A stretch of 64,000 bases of DNA from Cyanobium usitatum str. Tous (GTDB taxonomy: Bacteria > Cyanobacteriota > Cyanobacteriia > PCC-6307 > Cyanobiaceae). This document shows, piece by piece, positions 33,930 to 41,950 of this stretch. The translations under genes and the position numbers were made by a program. Under the pieces are notes generated by a model, which did no database searches, had not been told where the DNA came from, and saw nothing but the letters and a program-made list of their open reading frames with translations. The DNA is taken from assembly GCF_963920485.1 (NCBI RefSeq), contig NZ_OY986431.1, positions 1,302,001-1,366,000 on the forward strand. Reading direction: 5' to 3'. Position 1 is the first letter of the stretch, and every line of letters begins with the position of its first letter.

Positions 33930-34345
33930 TGACTGACATTGATGCACGGATTGATGCCGACCATCGCAAAGCGGCCGCAGCTGAAAATGATGCTCGCGCC
34001 ATTGTTTCCAGGATGGCCAAGATCGAAGATATGGACAGGTTTCTGGCTTATGGACGCCGGGAACACGGCCAGGTGCCGAATCCATACCGCGTCGGGAATC
34101 TGACCGCAATCGGACTGCTTGAACTCAACGATCCGGCGTTGGCTAGCTATTTGGCCGCTGCGGCCGGTAAGGGAACATCAGCACCCGATTACGCCCGTCA
34201 GGAAGCCGAGGCAGAACGTCAACAGCAGATCGAACGGATGAAGGCTGCCACCTCTGAATTGCAAGCCACCAACACTGCCCACAGGCAGCACCTGGACCGC
34301 GCCTTTGTCGTTGGTGTTTCACCCACAACCGGGAGGCGTTGGTAA
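33929..34345 (+). CDS. helical hypothetical protein, second of the coupled operon
   Basis: 138 residues from ATG 33929. Long helices: MTDIDARIDADHRKAAAAEN, then a middle LTAIGLLELNDPALASYLAA, and a coiled-coil-like C terminal part (RQEAEAERQQQIERMKAATS). It could be a phage-like structural or scaffold protein, but no family is recognised. Its TAA overlaps the next ATG (TAATG). Confidence 0.6.
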   Translation: MTDIDARIDADHRKAAAAENDARAIVSRMAKIEDMDRFLAYGRREHGQVPNPYRVGNLTAIGLLELNDPALASYLAAAAGKGTSAPDYARQEAEAERQQQIERMKAATSELQATNTAHRQHLDRAFVVGVSPTTGRRW

Positions 34346-34650
34346 TGGCACACATCGCCAAAATGCACCCAACAGCAAACTGGCTACGGGTGCCGGACCA
34401 CATCTACCGACAGGCACTGGACCGCAACATCGAACTAGGCAAGCCTGATACCGATCACTTCTGGTCCACAGAACTGCCTCGCTTGGTGGCTGATCCTGGA
34501 TACCAAAAGCAGATCGAAGATCGTCGCATTGAATTGCAGCAAAAGTTGCAACAACTAGGTGACGACCTTCGGCAAATTGCTGGTGGCCTTATCGACCAGC
34601 AAAGCGAGTGCGATCTGGAACTTGCCCTACTGAATCAGGTTTTGCCATGA
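34345..34650 (+). CDS. hypothetical protein, third of the coupled operon
   Basis: 101 residues from ATG 34345. N-terminal MHPTANWLRVPDHIYRQALD, then a helical C-terminal coiled coil (QIEDRRIELQQKLQQLGDDL). No family recognised. Its TGA overlaps the ATG of the fourth gene (ATGA). Confidence 0.6.
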   Translation: MAHIAKMHPTANWLRVPDHIYRQALDRNIELGKPDTDHFWSTELPRLVADPGYQKQIEDRRIELQQKLQQLGDDLRQIAGGLIDQQSECDLELALLNQVLP

Positions 34651-34850
34651 ACGTGATCGAATACGCCTGCCAGATGCAGGACGCCAGATTGGCGGCGCTT
34701 AAGGCACAAGCTCAGGTGCCCACCGTTGAAGCGTTCAAAGCGGCAACCCGTTCGGCTATTCAGGCACTTGAACTGTTCACCCATTCCGAAAAGGTTGGCC
34801 TGATCGGTGAAATTGAAGACGCCTGGAAACGGCTTGAGCAAAAAGACTAA
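34647..34850 (+). CDS. small helical protein, fourth of the coupled operon
   Basis: 67 residues from ATG 34647: helical throughout (YACQMQDARLAALKAQAQVP, ending IEDAWKRLEQKD). Small acidic helical partner-like protein at the end of the operon. Function unknown. Confidence 0.6.
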   Translation: MNVIEYACQMQDARLAALKAQAQVPTVEAFKAATRSAIQALELFTHSEKVGLIGEIEDAWKRLEQKD

Positions 34851-34871
34851 TTGATTTTAGACAGTTCGCGA

Positions 34872-35480
34872 TTAATTGCTAAAAGGAAGAGAAGAGTGGT
34901 GCAAGACAATCCGCACAGAGGCATCTGGTTCTTTGATAAAGCTCCAGGTTTTATCAACTCTGGTGACTTTCCCGGTGCTATCGGTTAGATCTACATTGCC
35001 CATTGTGATTGCCTGTGCCCCATTGAGCTGAATCACCTCATTCACCACCTCGCACTTGCGCCATGGCCTCAGTGCAAATCCTGTGTCGCTTGGGTAGGCG
35101 GGATTGTTGCCAACAAAATAGGCCAAGGCGCCTTCGCGGGTGGCGCGAAATGTCTGCTTGCCCGAGGCAAGTGTTGGCGCAAAAGCAACCGGTCCGTACT
35201 GATATGCATAAGCCTTATCAATGACAGCCTCTGCTTTTTTTGTAGCAGCACCTATGCCAGAATTAGCGTAGGTGCTGCTAATGCTAAGCAACGCATCGCA
35301 CCAGCCATTCTGTGCTGCTATTACCTCTGCCTGGGTGAAATTTAGGTTCATCACCTTCACTGTAGGGCGTGCTAGGCCAGCGGATGGGGACAATATTGAT
35401 GCAGGGATTGCTAGGCAAATTGCCCCACCCAGCGTGATAGCCCTGTGAAATGTGGTTGGAGTCTTGACAAAGGTTTTCAC
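34872..35480 (-). CDS. exported NTF2/SnoaL-like protein
   Basis: 202 residues. Signal peptide (AITLGGAICLAIPASI), then QAEVIAAQNGWCDALLSIS, AEAVIDKAYAYQYGPVAFAP, EGALAYFVGNNPAYPSDTG and the final DASVRIVLHHSSLPF. This pattern is that of periplasmic SnoaL/NTF2-fold proteins often misnamed phosphoribosyl-AMP cyclohydrolase in databases. It lacks HisI metal motifs. Role unknown; cargo of element B. Confidence 0.65.
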   Translation of the reverse strand: MKTFVKTPTTFHRAITLGGAICLAIPASILSPSAGLARPTVKVMNLNFTQAEVIAAQNGWCDALLSISSTYANSGIGAATKKAEAVIDKAYAYQYGPVAFAPTLASGKQTFRATREGALAYFVGNNPAYPSDTGFALRPWRKCEVVNEVIQLNGAQAITMGNVDLTDSTGKVTRVDKTWSFIKEPDASVRIVLHHSSLPFSN

Positions 35481-35661
35481 GATAAAAAATCTGATTTGCC
35501 ATATAAAAGCATGGATGGGTCCGCTGCGGCCGCGGGTGAGCAGATTATTTAAAAAAGGTTACCTCTTGTTGTTTGGATTAGTTGTGGTGAGCTAGTAATG
35601 CGCCAAAGCTCTCGGTTGCTGCTGCGATAATGGTGTCATAAGTAAAGGTTGGTATTGGGAG

Positions 35662-36018
35662 ATGCGCACCAGTAAGGCTGAACGCAAACGACGTCGTGAG
35701 GCCGCCCTAGCGCGCGTTGCAGATGGCTACGGCTTCACTGATGTTGTGACTTTCATGATGGCGCAATGGGGATGCTCGCGCTCAACCGCACAACGGGACT
35801 GTGGCTGGGCACATGGCCAACTTGCTGCGAGCCTTCAGGGAGCCGACATTAAGCACTTAGTGGCTCACCTTTGCACTAGCGCTCAACGGGTAGCTCTGAA
35901 GGCTGAACAGGCTGGTCAGTACGCCGCAGCAATCGGTGCGTTGAAGCTTCTGCATGAAATGGTGGTGGTGCCGCACACCAACCCCAAGGAACGAACTTTT
36001 CGGCGTGGGTTGCGGTGA
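35662..36018 (+). CDS. terminase-small-subunit-like HTH protein
   Basis: 118 residues. Basic start RTSKAERKRRREAALARVAD, then MAQWGCSRSTAQRDCGWAHG, a helix-turn-helix as in phage terminase small subunits and related packaging or regulatory proteins, and a helical end with GQYAAAIGALKLLHEMV. No large subunit or capsid genes are in the window, so the element might hijack packaging of a helper phage, or this may be a simple regulator. Confidence 0.5.
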   Translation: MRTSKAERKRRREAALARVADGYGFTDVVTFMMAQWGCSRSTAQRDCGWAHGQLAASLQGADIKHLVAHLCTSAQRVALKAEQAGQYAAAIGALKLLHEMVVVPHTNPKERTFRRGLR

Positions 36019-36255
36019 GGCTGGCTTGGTTGTGTGTGCCAGTTGGCGCGGTCCTGCTGAGACGCTGAAGACTGGACAAAGGCGGTTGAATTACGAAACA
36101 CCGGCTGGCCACGATTGTTGTACTACAGCCCCGAGGTAGCGGCGAATAGGTGCCGAGAACCCAGTGCGGGTGGTGGATGAGACGCAGCCGTCGCAGTGAA
36201 CTGTCCTGAGCATCTGTCAAGCCAGCAATGCCGCTGATGGGCGTGGGTAAAGAAG

Positions 36256-36284
36256 AAAGGGGGATTTTTGACAATCCCCCCTTT
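36256..36284. terminator. bidirectional hairpin between convergent genes
   Basis: AAAGGGGGATT pairs with AATCCCCCCTTT around a short loop. It lies between the terminase-like gene and the primase-helicase gene, giving A- or T-runs on both sides. The AAAGGGGGGA part recurs near the end of the element A replication gene. Confidence 0.6.
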
Positions 36285-36303
36285 GTCAAAAGTCCTAGTC
36301 GTG

Positions 36304-39225
36304 TCACCAGTTTGCAAAAACTTCTTTTCTGTACTGCTCGGCCTCCTCTGGGGTCATCAGAGGCACGCCTGGTTCCAGCTCGCTTGGTGAGTGCCAGTGC
36401 GCAAAAGCTTCATTGCATTGACGCTCCGCCTCCTCAGGTGTGAGGCGTGGCGCACCCGGTTCGGGCGCCAACACCCGGGGTCCCCATGCTGGATCATCCT
36501 CGTCGTCAAACGCATCGGCGCCACTACCCACTGTTTTCGCCTCAATTACCTCAACTACCTCTGAGCTGTTCTGGCGCAGTTGTTTTCGGTGTTGAGGCCG
36601 AATCTCAACTACCTCAACTGGAGTTTGAGTAGCGGGTGGGGGGGTAGCTGTAGTTGAGGTAGTTGAGGTAGTTGAGATTTCGCACTGAAGCTGAGATCCA
36701 TTGCCTTGCAGGGTCTCAGAGGTAGTTGAGGTAGTTGAAGCTGATTTTGAGTACTGGTGATTTTTGTTGTCTTCGCTTAAGGCTGAAAACGTGTATTCGT
36801 TCCCTGCCCTCACCCGCTGGATCTTGGAGTCATCCGCCAGCCGCTTGAGTGCAGTGCGCACCCTGACTGCATCAGCACCGCTTCCTAGACCCCACTTCAA
36901 ATCCAACGCTTCAACTGTTTCTCGGCATGTCAGCCATGCCCCCACACGTTCCTCCATGAGATCAAGTATTTGATCTTGCGTTGTGGTGCGGCTTGTTTCA
37001 CGCTTCTTTTCGTCCTTGGCATCTTTCAGCTGTTGCTGCCATGTGCTGAACTCACTCACCCGATAGAAACCACCAGTGCCGGGATTGGGACTTAGGACTA
37101 GGTCACATCCTTCACCGCTTCGTGCTTCACGCACCAGGCGGCGCTGGTTGTTTTGTTTATCCGGCTTCCCGCTGTCATCTGGGCAGTAGTGCAAGGTGAT
37201 AACCGTGTTTGCTGCACCCGCAATGGCACTGTGGCCACTGAGTGCCTCTACGCCGATGAGGTCGTTGGTTTTGTTCGCGTGGTGGATAAGCACCAACGAT
37301 CCACCCGCCTCGAGGACACTCTGCTTGAGGTCATAAAGGCAGGCCCCCATCTCAGGATCGTTTTCGCTGCAACCAAGTGACCGCGTGATGCTTCGGAGTG
37401 AATCCAGTACAACCAGTGCACCTGGGTTGGCTTTGATGTCGGCAAGGAGCTTGTCTAGATCGGTTTCGTTCACCCGGAAATGGGGAGACCATTTCAAGCG
37501 TGCGTGGCTCCAGATCTTGAGGCTATCGAGCATGTCGGCCGTATCACCATCGGCCTGGTCATCGGTCACCAGCAGCACCGAGCAGGTTTGCTCTGGTGAC
37601 CCAAAACCGATGAACTCGTCGCCGGTCAAGATTGCGGCAACTAGGGCAACGGCAAGTCGTGTTTTACCGACCTTGGGTCTGCCGCCGATGATTGACATGT
37701 CCCCATAGGGGATCAGGTTTTTGATCAACCAATGCACCTCAGGCCGCTCCATAGCCAGGCGTGCCGCAGCGTCGAGGCTTTGGTACTGATGGCCCTGCTG
37801 GCGATCCTTTTCCGTCAAGACAAGCTGTGCAATGTCCTTGCGGTTTATGAACTGTTTAATACCTAGATCGTCGGCGATTTTCAGTAAACGTGATTGGCGG
37901 GTGAGTGTGTTGCGTTGTCTGCGTGATAACACAGCAACGCATTTGTAGAAACACTGCATTTTGCGATCAAGCGTGAGGTTGCGTGACTTGGCCTTGCGTT
38001 GCGCCGTCTCTTGCGCTGCTCTATTCGTGGGATTGGGTTGCCGCTTCAGCTGATACCCGTTCTGTCTGGCTATCGCCCAGAAACTTCCAGCATTGCGGGT
38101 AATAGTGGAGTCGAGCACTTGAGCCGCCTGCCGTTCCCCGTGTTCCCATAGGTGCGCCATGAGGTTGATGGCTTCACCGTCAGGGTTCGGGTGGTTGACC
38201 TCAGCCAGCGCGGCCGAGCACCCGCACAAGGCGTTGCGGTACTCCTCGTAGGTCTGGGGGGTACGTGACGGCAGTACAGCCACTGCATCACGGATCTCCT
38301 GCATGTCGCGGGGGGCGTAACCAACGCTTTGGCGATGCTTAATCAGGCCAGGCTTTGGCGTTGGCTTCACCACCTCGGGGATCGCGGGTGTGGGGAGGCA
38401 GGCTTCGATTTCCTCGGCGGTGTAGGACACGTCGGCCTGGTGGATCAACTCAGCACGGTTGCTGGTTACTTCCCCGTTTTCCTTGTTGACATAGAAAAAC
38501 CCAGGCACCCGCATCAACCGGCTGGGGTTTTTGCATGTCTTGTCGCCTCCGGCGAAGTTGATCAGGCGTTCTTGCAGCGCCCGCCATCCATCAGGCTGCA
38601 TGGGTTCGTTGAGCACCCAATAGCAATGCACGGACTTCCCGCCGGTGGTGATCATCGCGGTGGGTTCGGGTAGGTCTAGTTCACGCCATGCCGACATCTG
38701 CCACTCGATTGGCTTGTCGTCGTGTTCGACGAAAACAGCACGGCATGAGTGCACGTCTTCGTCTTCGACGCCGCCCCTTTTGCCACTGGCTTTTTTGGCT
38801 TCACCCGTTATGAAGTAAACGGATGCGCCGGCGTTGTTGTCTGCTTCTAGAACGGCAGCATCGAAGCCGAGCAGGTCTCTCCCGTAGCGGCTGCGGTTGG
38901 CACCTTTGCCGGGTGTGATGGTCCGAAACCAGGTTTTCGCTGGATCCTTGCCAAGAAGGCTCAGGAAGCGTTCCGCCTCGTGGCGTACCTGCATTGGGTG
39001 CAGTGACATTTCCGTGTTTGCTGTCTCACCACCCGCGTGGGGGTCGGATTCATGGGGATCTGCCGGTGTGTTTTGAGACTGCGCATCGTCAACGCAGTCG
39101 GTGTTGTGTCCAGATTTGTGGGTGTCGCATGGCCAGACGGCATGAGACAAAGGCTGACCTACAATGGCTTCAGGATTGTTTGCCATCACTAGGTCGCCCT
39201 GGCAGGCGGCCTTTTTCATGTTCAT
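36304..39225 (-). CDS. primase-helicase replication protein of element B
   Basis: 973 residues. The N-terminal third resembles an archaeo-eukaryotic-type primase/RepB domain: ERFLSLLGKDPAKTWFRTI, an acidic VEHDDKPIEW, TTGGKSVHCYWVLNEP with the sxH motif, and NPSRLMRVPGF. From about residue 480 follows a RecA/RepA-like ATPase: Walker A GGRPKVGKTRLA, VLLVTDDQADG, Walker B ALVVLDSLRSI, VLIHHANK. A winged-helix-like region and a Thr/Ser/Val-rich low-complexity tail (with nonamer DNA repeats) end the protein. It probably starts replication of the excised element. ATG overlaps the HTH gene's stop. Confidence 0.85.
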   Translation of the reverse strand: MNMKKAACQGDLVMANNPEAIVGQPLSHAVWPCDTHKSGHNTDCVDDAQSQNTPADPHESDPHAGGETANTEMSLHPMQVRHEAERFLSLLGKDPAKTWFRTITPGKGANRSRYGRDLLGFDAAVLEADNNAGASVYFITGEAKKASGKRGGVEDEDVHSCRAVFVEHDDKPIEWQMSAWRELDLPEPTAMITTGGKSVHCYWVLNEPMQPDGWRALQERLINFAGGDKTCKNPSRLMRVPGFFYVNKENGEVTSNRAELIHQADVSYTAEEIEACLPTPAIPEVVKPTPKPGLIKHRQSVGYAPRDMQEIRDAVAVLPSRTPQTYEEYRNALCGCSAALAEVNHPNPDGEAINLMAHLWEHGERQAAQVLDSTITRNAGSFWAIARQNGYQLKRQPNPTNRAAQETAQRKAKSRNLTLDRKMQCFYKCVAVLSRRQRNTLTRQSRLLKIADDLGIKQFINRKDIAQLVLTEKDRQQGHQYQSLDAAARLAMERPEVHWLIKNLIPYGDMSIIGGRPKVGKTRLAVALVAAILTGDEFIGFGSPEQTCSVLLVTDDQADGDTADMLDSLKIWSHARLKWSPHFRVNETDLDKLLADIKANPGALVVLDSLRSITRSLGCSENDPEMGACLYDLKQSVLEAGGSLVLIHHANKTNDLIGVEALSGHSAIAGAANTVITLHYCPDDSGKPDKQNNQRRLVREARSGEGCDLVLSPNPGTGGFYRVSEFSTWQQQLKDAKDEKKRETSRTTTQDQILDLMEERVGAWLTCRETVEALDLKWGLGSGADAVRVRTALKRLADDSKIQRVRAGNEYTFSALSEDNKNHQYSKSASTTSTTSETLQGNGSQLQCEISTTSTTSTTATPPPATQTPVEVVEIRPQHRKQLRQNSSEVVEVIEAKTVGSGADAFDDEDDPAWGPRVLAPEPGAPRLTPEEAERQCNEAFAHWHSPSELEPGVPLMTPEEAEQYRKEVFANW
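36541..36739. repeat. iteron-like GTAGTTGAG nonamers inside the primase-helicase gene
   Basis: GTAGTTGAG occurs three times in tandem (36650, 36659, 36668) and twice more at 36722 and 36731 (last one with one change). Inverted copies stand at 36541, 36550 and 36604. The opposite orientations could fold into a cruciform. May be a replication origin, or simply a slippage-prone repeat encoding T-T-S and V-E units. Confidence 0.55.
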
Positions 39226-39479
39226 GCGAAGGCCACCTCCATCGCGCGGTGGCCAAGTTGGTCTTGTTCGAGGTACGCAGCTCTAGTTGCTACGCATAAG
39301 GCGTCTTCACATGCCGCCAAGTGGTAGAGCACATGGCTGTTGGCATTGGTTGGGATTTTTCGGTGCCAGCATTCACCAGCAGCCAATAGTCCGTCACGGC
39401 GCAAACGGATCAAGGTCCGTTCACTGAGGCGAAGGTGATCAGCAGCCTCGCGCTGAGTCACCCACTTAGTAGTGGTCAT
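39222..39479 (-). CDS. excisionase-like HTH protein of element B
   Basis: 85 residues: KWVTQREAADHLRLSERTLI is a MerR/Xis-type helix-turn-helix, followed by RRDGLLAAGECWHRK as a wing. Overlaps the primase-helicase start by ATGA. In the same place as the HTH gene of element A relative to integrase and replication genes. Confidence 0.7.
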   Translation of the reverse strand: MTTTKWVTQREAADHLRLSERTLIRLRRDGLLAAGECWHRKIPTNANSHVLYHLAACEDALCVATRAAYLEQDQLGHRAMEVAFA

Positions 39480-39704
39480 TGGGGATAAAGCGATTTATGG
39501 CTTAGATCCCCGTTCCGGTCTTTCCTACTGAATCAAAGCCAGATTCAGCGGTCCCGGATTATTGCTGAGGTTTCCTTCTCTGGTTAGAGGCTGGATCTAA
39601 TGATCCAACCAGAAGGCGCCTTGGCGACGGAGTGGTGTTACCACCAAAGAAAATGTAGCACCAGTTTTCTGGTTTTTGTCAACCTTGCACTGACAGGCTA
39701 CGAA
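39480..39704. other. intergenic region between integrase and HTH genes
   Basis: 225 bases, no gene. Contains several TGATCCAACC/TGAATC-like repeated strings (39540-39610) that could be operators for the HTH protein; not resolved. Confidence 0.3.
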
Positions 39705-40979
39705 CTACCCCGCGATGAGTGGCTCGTGGGCTTTGGCAAATGCATCGGCAGTGCTTGATCTTTCTGCCCATGGATAGTGCTGGCAGTGGGTCTGAATCGA
39801 ATGTCCCATGCTTGTAGCCATGGATCCTGAATCAATGCCACGCCTAGTACCTCTGACGCTATAGCTGTGTCTGAAGCTGTAGGCGGTCAACCGTTTGTCT
39901 TCCTGGCTGAGCATCAACTCCTTCAATGACACCCATGCTGGTCGGCGCACAAAATACGTTTTCCAGCATTCACCGGCACCGTTTCCTGACTCCAGGGGCG
40001 GAAGCTTAATTAGACCGGCACGCCACCTCGCCATCAGGTTCCACTGCTGCACCTCGCCATCAGCACCCACTAACGGGAGTGGGTAGATGCGTCGCGCCTT
40101 GGTAGCACCGTTGCCACCTTTCTTTTCGTAGGTACACCACCAATACGCTTCACCGCTGATTTCTTCTGTTTTCACCTTCAGGTGCAGCAGTTCAATGGGT
40201 CGCAATCCCAGCTCAGCCAGCAACCGGGTGGCATCTGCCCACTGCATTGCTGCTTCACGGTCACGCTGTGGGCCGACTTCAGTTGGCAGCGACTCGATCA
40301 GGTCGATGATTTGCTGGTCATGGGCAAAGGCATCAGCTTTCCGCCGTATCGCTTCGGCCGGCTTCTCTGTACCAATCAGTGGCTTGAGGTTCTTGGGTGG
40401 CGCCCAGGCATCTGGCAGGTGGTGCTGATCCACGCAGTAGCTAAGGAAGCTGACCAGGCTGCGGACACGGATTTTGCGCATACGGCAACCAGTCCGAAAT
40501 TCACTGACGCAAGCCAGTACCAAAGCTTGAGCCGTGATTGGAGCCTTTTTGGCAGTGAGCAACCCGATAGCCATCGTGATGACTGGCTCGTAGTCGTGCT
40601 CCCAGGTGGTGAGTTTGATTCCGCTGTCGGCGGTCATTTTCCAATGCTTGAAATCCTTGGCGTAGGCGGCCCAGTTGCGGTTCTTGCTGGGAGCTTTTGC
40701 CTGGGCCAGTTCAGCGGCTTCAACCAGGGTGTGTCCCTTCGCTGCATAGGCGTAAACGTTTCGGATGCGGACGTAGCAATCGCCCCATTGGCGCTCACAC
40801 CACTCAAAGGGCAGCGTGATGCGGTTGCCTGGCTGGCGTGGCCGCATGGACAGTTCGACCTTGTTTCGGACCGACTTGGCGATTGTCAGCAGTGGCTTTT
40901 TACCTTCCACCGCGCTGAGTTCTGAAATCTGCCGTCTTGCCGTCAAAACCCACTGATTTTCCGAAATCGGTTGTGGCAT
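39705..40979 (-). CDS. tyrosine recombinase (integrase) of element B
   Basis: 424 residues. Catalytic motifs: Arg box LAELGLRPIELLHLKV, box II AYSFRHSYSVRG (Tyr in place of first His), SMGHSIQTHCQHYPWA with His and Tyr. Same order and sister-like to the element A integrase but clearly diverged. Starts 121 bases before the 41101 att copy. Arm-type GACGGCAA sites flank both ends of its element. Confidence 0.9.
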   Translation of the reverse strand: MPQPISENQWVLTARRQISELSAVEGKKPLLTIAKSVRNKVELSMRPRQPGNRITLPFEWCERQWGDCYVRIRNVYAYAAKGHTLVEAAELAQAKAPSKNRNWAAYAKDFKHWKMTADSGIKLTTWEHDYEPVITMAIGLLTAKKAPITAQALVLACVSEFRTGCRMRKIRVRSLVSFLSYCVDQHHLPDAWAPPKNLKPLIGTEKPAEAIRRKADAFAHDQQIIDLIESLPTEVGPQRDREAAMQWADATRLLAELGLRPIELLHLKVKTEEISGEAYWWCTYEKKGGNGATKARRIYPLPLVGADGEVQQWNLMARWRAGLIKLPPLESGNGAGECWKTYFVRRPAWVSLKELMLSQEDKRLTAYSFRHSYSVRGTRRGIDSGSMATSMGHSIQTHCQHYPWAERSSTADAFAKAHEPLIAG

Positions 40980-40991
40980 AACGGTTTAGGC

Positions 40992-41010
40992 GACGGCAAA
41001 ACGACGGCAA
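40992..41010. repeat. arm-type integrase sites of element B, right end
   Basis: GACGGCAA at 40992 and 41003, 11 bp apart, just upstream of the integrase start; an inverted copy lies inside the gene at 40939. Matches the left-end set at 32247-32297. Confidence 0.7.
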
Positions 41011-41100
41011 AACCAGCATATTTGGTCATGACAGGACCTGCAAGACCCTGTCAGAAGCCATTCATAGTCTAAAATCCTAGTGTCAGAAAAGCTTCTTTCA

Positions 41101-41148
41101 GTGCTTTGGGAGCACTAGGTCGCAGGTTCGAATCCTGTCGCCCCGATT
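41101..41148 (+). repeat. attR of element B: orphan 3' part of tRNA-Pro
   Basis: 48 bp identical to 32161-32208 (anticodon stem to tRNA end plus two bases). No 5' half precedes it, so it is not a functional tRNA. It marks the right boundary of element B. Confidence 0.9.
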
Positions 41149-41176
41149 GACTTTTTACCGATAGGCCGCTGACCCT

Positions 41177-41219
41177 GCGGTCAAATTGCGGTCAAACTGG
41201 CACCGCGGTCAATGACCGC
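41177..41219. repeat. third set of arm-like repeats just outside attR
   Basis: GCGGTCAA at 41177, 41188 (11 bp apart) and 41205, the last merging into an inverted copy (GCGGTCAATGACCGC). The distance from the att core matches that of the left arms of A and B, but the sequence differs, suggesting the left end of a further element with its own recombinase. Confidence 0.5.
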
Positions 41220-41287
41220 CACATGTCAGTCGCCATCAGGCAAGCAGCGATTGTTGAGGGCCGAGCGGCGTCCGCGAGGATCAACCC

Positions 41288-41950
41288 ATGAACCCTGCTG
41301 ATACGGCTGCTCCTCGGTTGCTCGATGGTCCAGTCGACGCTCTTGGCACCGTTGTGCTGGCCCATGGGGCCGGTGCACCGATGGATAGCCCCTTCATGGC
41401 TGCTATCGCCAGCGGTCTGGCACAACACGGCTGGCGGGTGCTGCGCTTTGAATTTGCCTACATGGCACGGCAGCGCATCCTTGAGCGCCGCCAAGGGCCC
41501 GATCGAATGCCTGTCTTGCAGCAGGCCCTCCGCCAGCAGGTGCAGCTGGAGAGGCAGCTCAATCCAAACCTGCCCCTTTTTATTGGCGGCAAGTCGATGG
41601 GCGGCCGGGTAGCGAGCCTTCTGCTGGATGAGCTTGCAGCCAGCTACGGGGTGAAGGGTTGCCTTTGCCTTGGCTATCCCTTCCATCCACCAGGCAAACC
41701 GCTGCAGCTACGCACTGAGCACCTGGCCACCCTGCAGACGCCAGCACTGATCTTGCAGGGCGAACGCGACAGCTTTGGGCGCCGTGACGAGGTTGACTCC
41801 TACAGCCTCTCGCAACAGATACAGCTGCGCTGGATACCTAGTGGTGACCACAGCTTTAAGCCCACCCGCAGCTCTGGTCTGAGCGAGGCGGAGAACTGGA
41901 CAACAGCTGTGGAATTCAGTGATCAGTTCCTGCGGCTGCTGCTGGGTTGA
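41288..41950 (+). CDS. alpha/beta hydrolase, KANL3/Tex30-like
   Basis: 220 residues. Starts with LGTVVLAHGAGAPMDSPFM, nucleophile loop GGKSMGGRVAS, LILQGERDSFGRRDEV with the acid, and late SGDHSFKPTRSS with the His. This matches the small alpha/beta hydrolases common in proteobacteria and cyanobacteria. Substrate unknown. First gene right of the tRNA-Pro scar. Confidence 0.85.
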   Translation: MNPADTAAPRLLDGPVDALGTVVLAHGAGAPMDSPFMAAIASGLAQHGWRVLRFEFAYMARQRILERRQGPDRMPVLQQALRQQVQLERQLNPNLPLFIGGKSMGGRVASLLLDELAASYGVKGCLCLGYPFHPPGKPLQLRTEHLATLQTPALILQGERDSFGRRDEVDSYSLSQQIQLRWIPSGDHSFKPTRSSGLSEAENWTTAVEFSDQFLRLLLG

